This document shows, one piece after another, positions 20,014 through 22,203 of a stretch of 22,203 bases of DNA (positions are counted from its first letter, which is position 1; the number at the start of each line of letters is the position of its first letter). The stretch covers positions 1 through 22,203 of the forward strand of contig JAVBMU010000111.1 in the NCBI GenBank assembly GCA_031552185.1, in the 5' to 3' direction. The notes beneath the pieces were generated by a model. That model searched no databases, had not been told where the DNA came from, and saw only the letters and a program-made list of their open reading frames with translations. This stretch comes from JAVBMU01 sp031552185 (GTDB lineage: Bacteria > Actinomycetota > Actinomycetes > Actinomycetales > Cellulomonadaceae). The position numbers and the translations under genes were made by a program.

Positions 20014-20697
20014 ATGACCCACGTACTGCTAGCCGAGGACGACCCGGCGATTGCCGAACCTTTGGCTCGCGCGCTGACGCGCGAGGGCTACCACGTCGTG
20101 GTCCAGGGCACCGGTCAGGGCGCCATCGACTCGGCCGCAGCCGCGGACATCATTGTCCTCGACCTGGGCCTTCCGGACATGGACGGCCTCGATGTCGCCC
20201 GCGAGATCCGCCTGAAGGGGCTGACCACGCCGGTGCTCGTCCTGACCGCCCGGGCGGACGAGGTGGATCTCGTGGTCGGCCTGGATGCGGGGGCCGACGA
20301 CTACGTCACCAAGCCGTTCCGACTGGCCGAACTGCTGGCGCGCGTGCGGGCGCTGCTGCGGCGCAGCCACGGCGAGGCCACCGAGGGCGAGGAGCTGACC
20401 GCGCAGGACGTGCGGATCGACGTGGCGGCGCACCGTGCCTTCCAGAGCGAGCGAGAGCTGCATCTGACCACGAAGGAGTTCGAACTGCTCCGGGTCCTCG
20501 TGGCGAACGCCGGCTCCGTCGTGGTTCGCGACACGCTGATGCGGGACGTGTGGGGCTCCGAACCGGTGGGCTCGACCAAGACGCTGGACATGCACGTGTC
20601 GTGGCTGCGCCGCAAGCTCGGTGACGACGCGAACTCGCCTCGCTACGTGTCGACGGTCCGCGGCCTCGGCTTCCGCTTCGAGACCGGCGAGGGCTGA
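20014..20697 (+). CDS. OmpR/PhoB-family DNA-binding response regulator
   Basis: The 227-aa protein has a receiver domain (1-115) with acidic pair D9/D10, phosphoacceptor D50 (I-V-L-D-L-G-L-P), T78 and K100 (Y-V-T-K-P-F). A winged-helix OmpR domain follows (about 130-225; L-T-T-K-E-F-E-L-L-R-V-L; T-L-D-M-H-V-S-W-L-R-R-K-L-G; R-G-L-G-F-R-F). It should be phosphorylated by the kinase encoded 52 bp downstream. The start is ATG 20014, favoured by leaderless promoter spacing over GTG 20008. The stimulus and regulon cannot be inferred. Confidence 0.93.
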   Translation: MTHVLLAEDDPAIAEPLARALTREGYHVVVQGTGQGAIDSAAAADIIVLDLGLPDMDGLDVAREIRLKGLTTPVLVLTARADEVDLVVGLDAGADDYVTKPFRLAELLARVRALLRRSHGEATEGEELTAQDVRIDVAAHRAFQSERELHLTTKEFELLRVLVANAGSVVVRDTLMRDVWGSEPVGSTKTLDMHVSWLRRKLGDDANSPRYVSTVRGLGFRFETGEG

Positions 20698-20749
20698 CCG
20701 GGACCGGCATCGTACGAACAGCCGTCCAACGGGATAGGGGGGACGGGGA

Positions 20750-22203
20750 TTGCGGCGTCGCGTCTTGCAGGCCACGGTCGCGGCCGTCGCCGCGGCTGTG
20801 CTCCTGCTCGGGCTGCCGTTTGCCATTTTCGGTGCCAAGTACTTCATCGACGATCAAGAGCGTGACCTGAAGGCTCGCGCCGAGGCGATCTCGCGGACCG
20901 TCGCGTTGCGGATCGCCGAGCGTGGGCCGAGTTCCGTGGACACGCCGTACCTGGAATCCCTGCTGGACGACCACTCGGGGCAGCAGCCGACCCTGATGAT
21001 GATCGAGTTGGACAACCGGCTCGTCACCGTCGGGGAGCAGCCGAGCGGTCGCCACTTGCAGGCCGCCAGCGCATCCGCCGGTCTGGCGGGCCCACCCGTG
21101 GTCCTGCGCACCTCGTTCTGGCCCGGCTACTGGGGCGCCGTGCGCATCACCCTCGCCGTCATCGCGGCGGCGCTCGCCGCTTTTGCGGCGGGCATCGCCA
21201 TGGCGGTCTGGCAGGCGAATCGGTTGTCCGGGCCGCTCGTCTATCTCGCGGCGTCGGCGGAACAACTCGGCTCGGGGCAGGTCCGGCCGCTGATGGAGCC
21301 GTCGGGCGTGGAGGAGATCGACCTCGTTGCGGCGGAGGTGGCCCGCACCTCCGAGCGGCTGGCGGGCCGGTTGGCCGCGGAACGTCAATTCGCCGCCGAC
21401 GCCTCACACCAACTGCGGACCCCGCTGACCGCCCTCACGATGCGCCTGGAGGAGATCTCCCTCGCGTCCACCGATCCGGCGATCAAGGAGGAGGCCCGGA
21501 TCTCGCTCGAACAGGTGGAGCGCCTGGTCGGCGTCGTCGACGACCTGCTGCAGGCGTCCCGGCGCGCCCAGGGCGGCACGACCGAGGTGGTGAACCTCGC
21601 CGAACTCGTTCGGCAGCAGAAGGAGGAGTGGCTGCCCACCTTCGAGCGGGCCCAGCGTCGGCTCGTGGTCAACATCGGGGAGGGCTTTCGGGTGTTGGCG
21701 ACGCCGGGCGGGCTTGCCCAGGTGCTCGCCACGCTGATCGAGAACTCGCTCAAGTACGGCGACGGCGCGACGACGATCAGCGCCCGGGCGACCGGGCGGA
21801 CCGGTTCGATCGTGATCGAGGTGGCCGACGAGGGACCCGGCGTATCGGACGAACTCGCGCCACATATCTTCGAACGCGAGGTCACCTCCGGAGCGGGCTA
21901 CGGCCTCGGGCTCGCCCTCGCCCGTGACTTGGCTGCGGCCGACGGCGGGCGACTGGAGCTTCAGCAGCGCCGACCGGCCGTCTTCTCTGTCTTCCTCGCC
22001 GGGGTGCCCCGCACGTTCGACCCGCAGTCCGTGCTGCCGGCCGGGCGCGCGCCCGCGCCGCAGGGCCGGCCGCGCCGGTGGCGCAAGGGCTGGCTGCGTC
22101 GCGGCCTGAACGGCTGGTGGCGGTTCCTGCGCGCGACGGCCGCACGGACGCTGCGGCGCCTCGGGCACATGCTGCGCCGCCCGCCTGGCGGCGGGGGCAG
22201 CGC
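20750..22203 (+). CDS. Membrane sensor histidine kinase, partial (C-terminus outside window)
   Basis: The frame is open from TTG 20750 to the right edge (484 codons plus 2 bases), so the end is missing. It has an N-terminal helix (about 5-30), an extracytoplasmic domain of about 95 residues, a second helix (about 127-154), a HAMP-like linker, and the H box F-A-A-D-A-S-H220-Q-L-R-T-P-L. The ATPase motifs follow: L-I-E-N332-S-L-K-Y-G, D360-E-G-P-G and G-A-G-Y-G-L-G-L-A-L. The TTG start is set by an in-frame TAG at 20735 and an AGGGGGGA Shine-Dalgarno about 7 nt upstream. It is unusual that about 65 residues rich in Arg and Trp follow the catalytic domain. It pairs with the preceding response regulator. 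Confidence 0.9.
   Translation, partial: MRRRVLQATVAAVAAAVLLLGLPFAIFGAKYFIDDQERDLKARAEAISRTVALRIAERGPSSVDTPYLESLLDDHSGQQPTLMMIELDNRLVTVGEQPSGRHLQAASASAGLAGPPVVLRTSFWPGYWGAVRITLAVIAAALAAFAAGIAMAVWQANRLSGPLVYLAASAEQLGSGQVRPLMEPSGVEEIDLVAAEVARTSERLAGRLAAERQFAADASHQLRTPLTALTMRLEEISLASTDPAIKEEARISLEQVERLVGVVDDLLQASRRAQGGTTEVVNLAELVRQQKEEWLPTFERAQRRLVVNIGEGFRVLATPGGLAQVLATLIENSLKYGDGATTISARATGRTGSIVIEVADEGPGVSDELAPHIFEREVTSGAGYGLGLALARDLAAADGGRLELQQRRPAVFSVFLAGVPRTFDPQSVLPAGRAPAPQGRPRRWRKGWLRRGLNGWWRFLRATAARTLRRLGHMLRRPPGGGGS

Noticed and set aside
1..22203. tRNA, rRNA, riboswitch or mobile element
   Set aside because: No cloverleaf, rRNA motif, transposase, integrase or att-like duplication was noticed on reading both strands; a covariance-model search was not possible here.

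Overview
The window is GC-rich DNA from an actinobacterium. The third codon positions are strongly G/C, several genes appear to have leaderless starts with a -10 box ending 6-8 nt before the start codon, and the sugar importer has no ATPase of its own. A convergent whiB1 / pdtaS pair matches the arrangement in Mycobacterium tuberculosis (Rv3219 / Rv3220c). I do not assign a genus. No rRNA, tRNA, insertion sequence, phage gene or CRISPR array is visible.

Layout. (1) 1-1365, minus strand: a secreted I36-type peptidase inhibitor with a good promoter, then a lipoprotein gene cut by the left edge. (2) 1469-7873, plus strand: a carbohydrate operon with a LacI-type repressor, a GH13 alpha-glucosidase, a lipoprotein solute-binding protein and two CUT1 permeases. 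It has a palindrome before the repressor gene and a second inverted repeat over the predicted start of the glucosidase transcript. (3) 7863-10450, minus strand: a leaderless XRE/ImmA-IrrE regulator-protease gene overlapping a PIN-domain gene by 4 bp, a toxin-antitoxin-like module, followed by an aldo/keto reductase that converges on the sugar operon. (4) 10564-15130: a PAS-AraC regulator divergent from a bifunctional putA, which ends in a perfect 15-bp terminator hairpin. (5) 15254-16943, minus strand: an orphan LacI repressor with its own promoter and operator, and a DUF2505 (START-like) protein. (6) 17057-19370: pdtaS, a 22-bp tandem repeat array, a terminator, a 14-bp repeat array and whiB1. 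(7) 19371-22203, plus strand: a four-helix membrane protein, then an OmpR-type response regulator and a sensor kinase that runs off the right edge.

How the parts fit. Region 2 imports and hydrolyses alpha-glucosides under a local repressor and probably shares an ATPase encoded elsewhere. Region 4 oxidises proline to glutamate under a probable local activator. Regions 6 and 7 are conserved actinobacterial signalling genes: a soluble HisKA_2 kinase, a redox- or NO-responsive Wbl protein and a membrane two-component system. The region most likely to hold less-described biology is the XRE-protease/PIN module of region 3.
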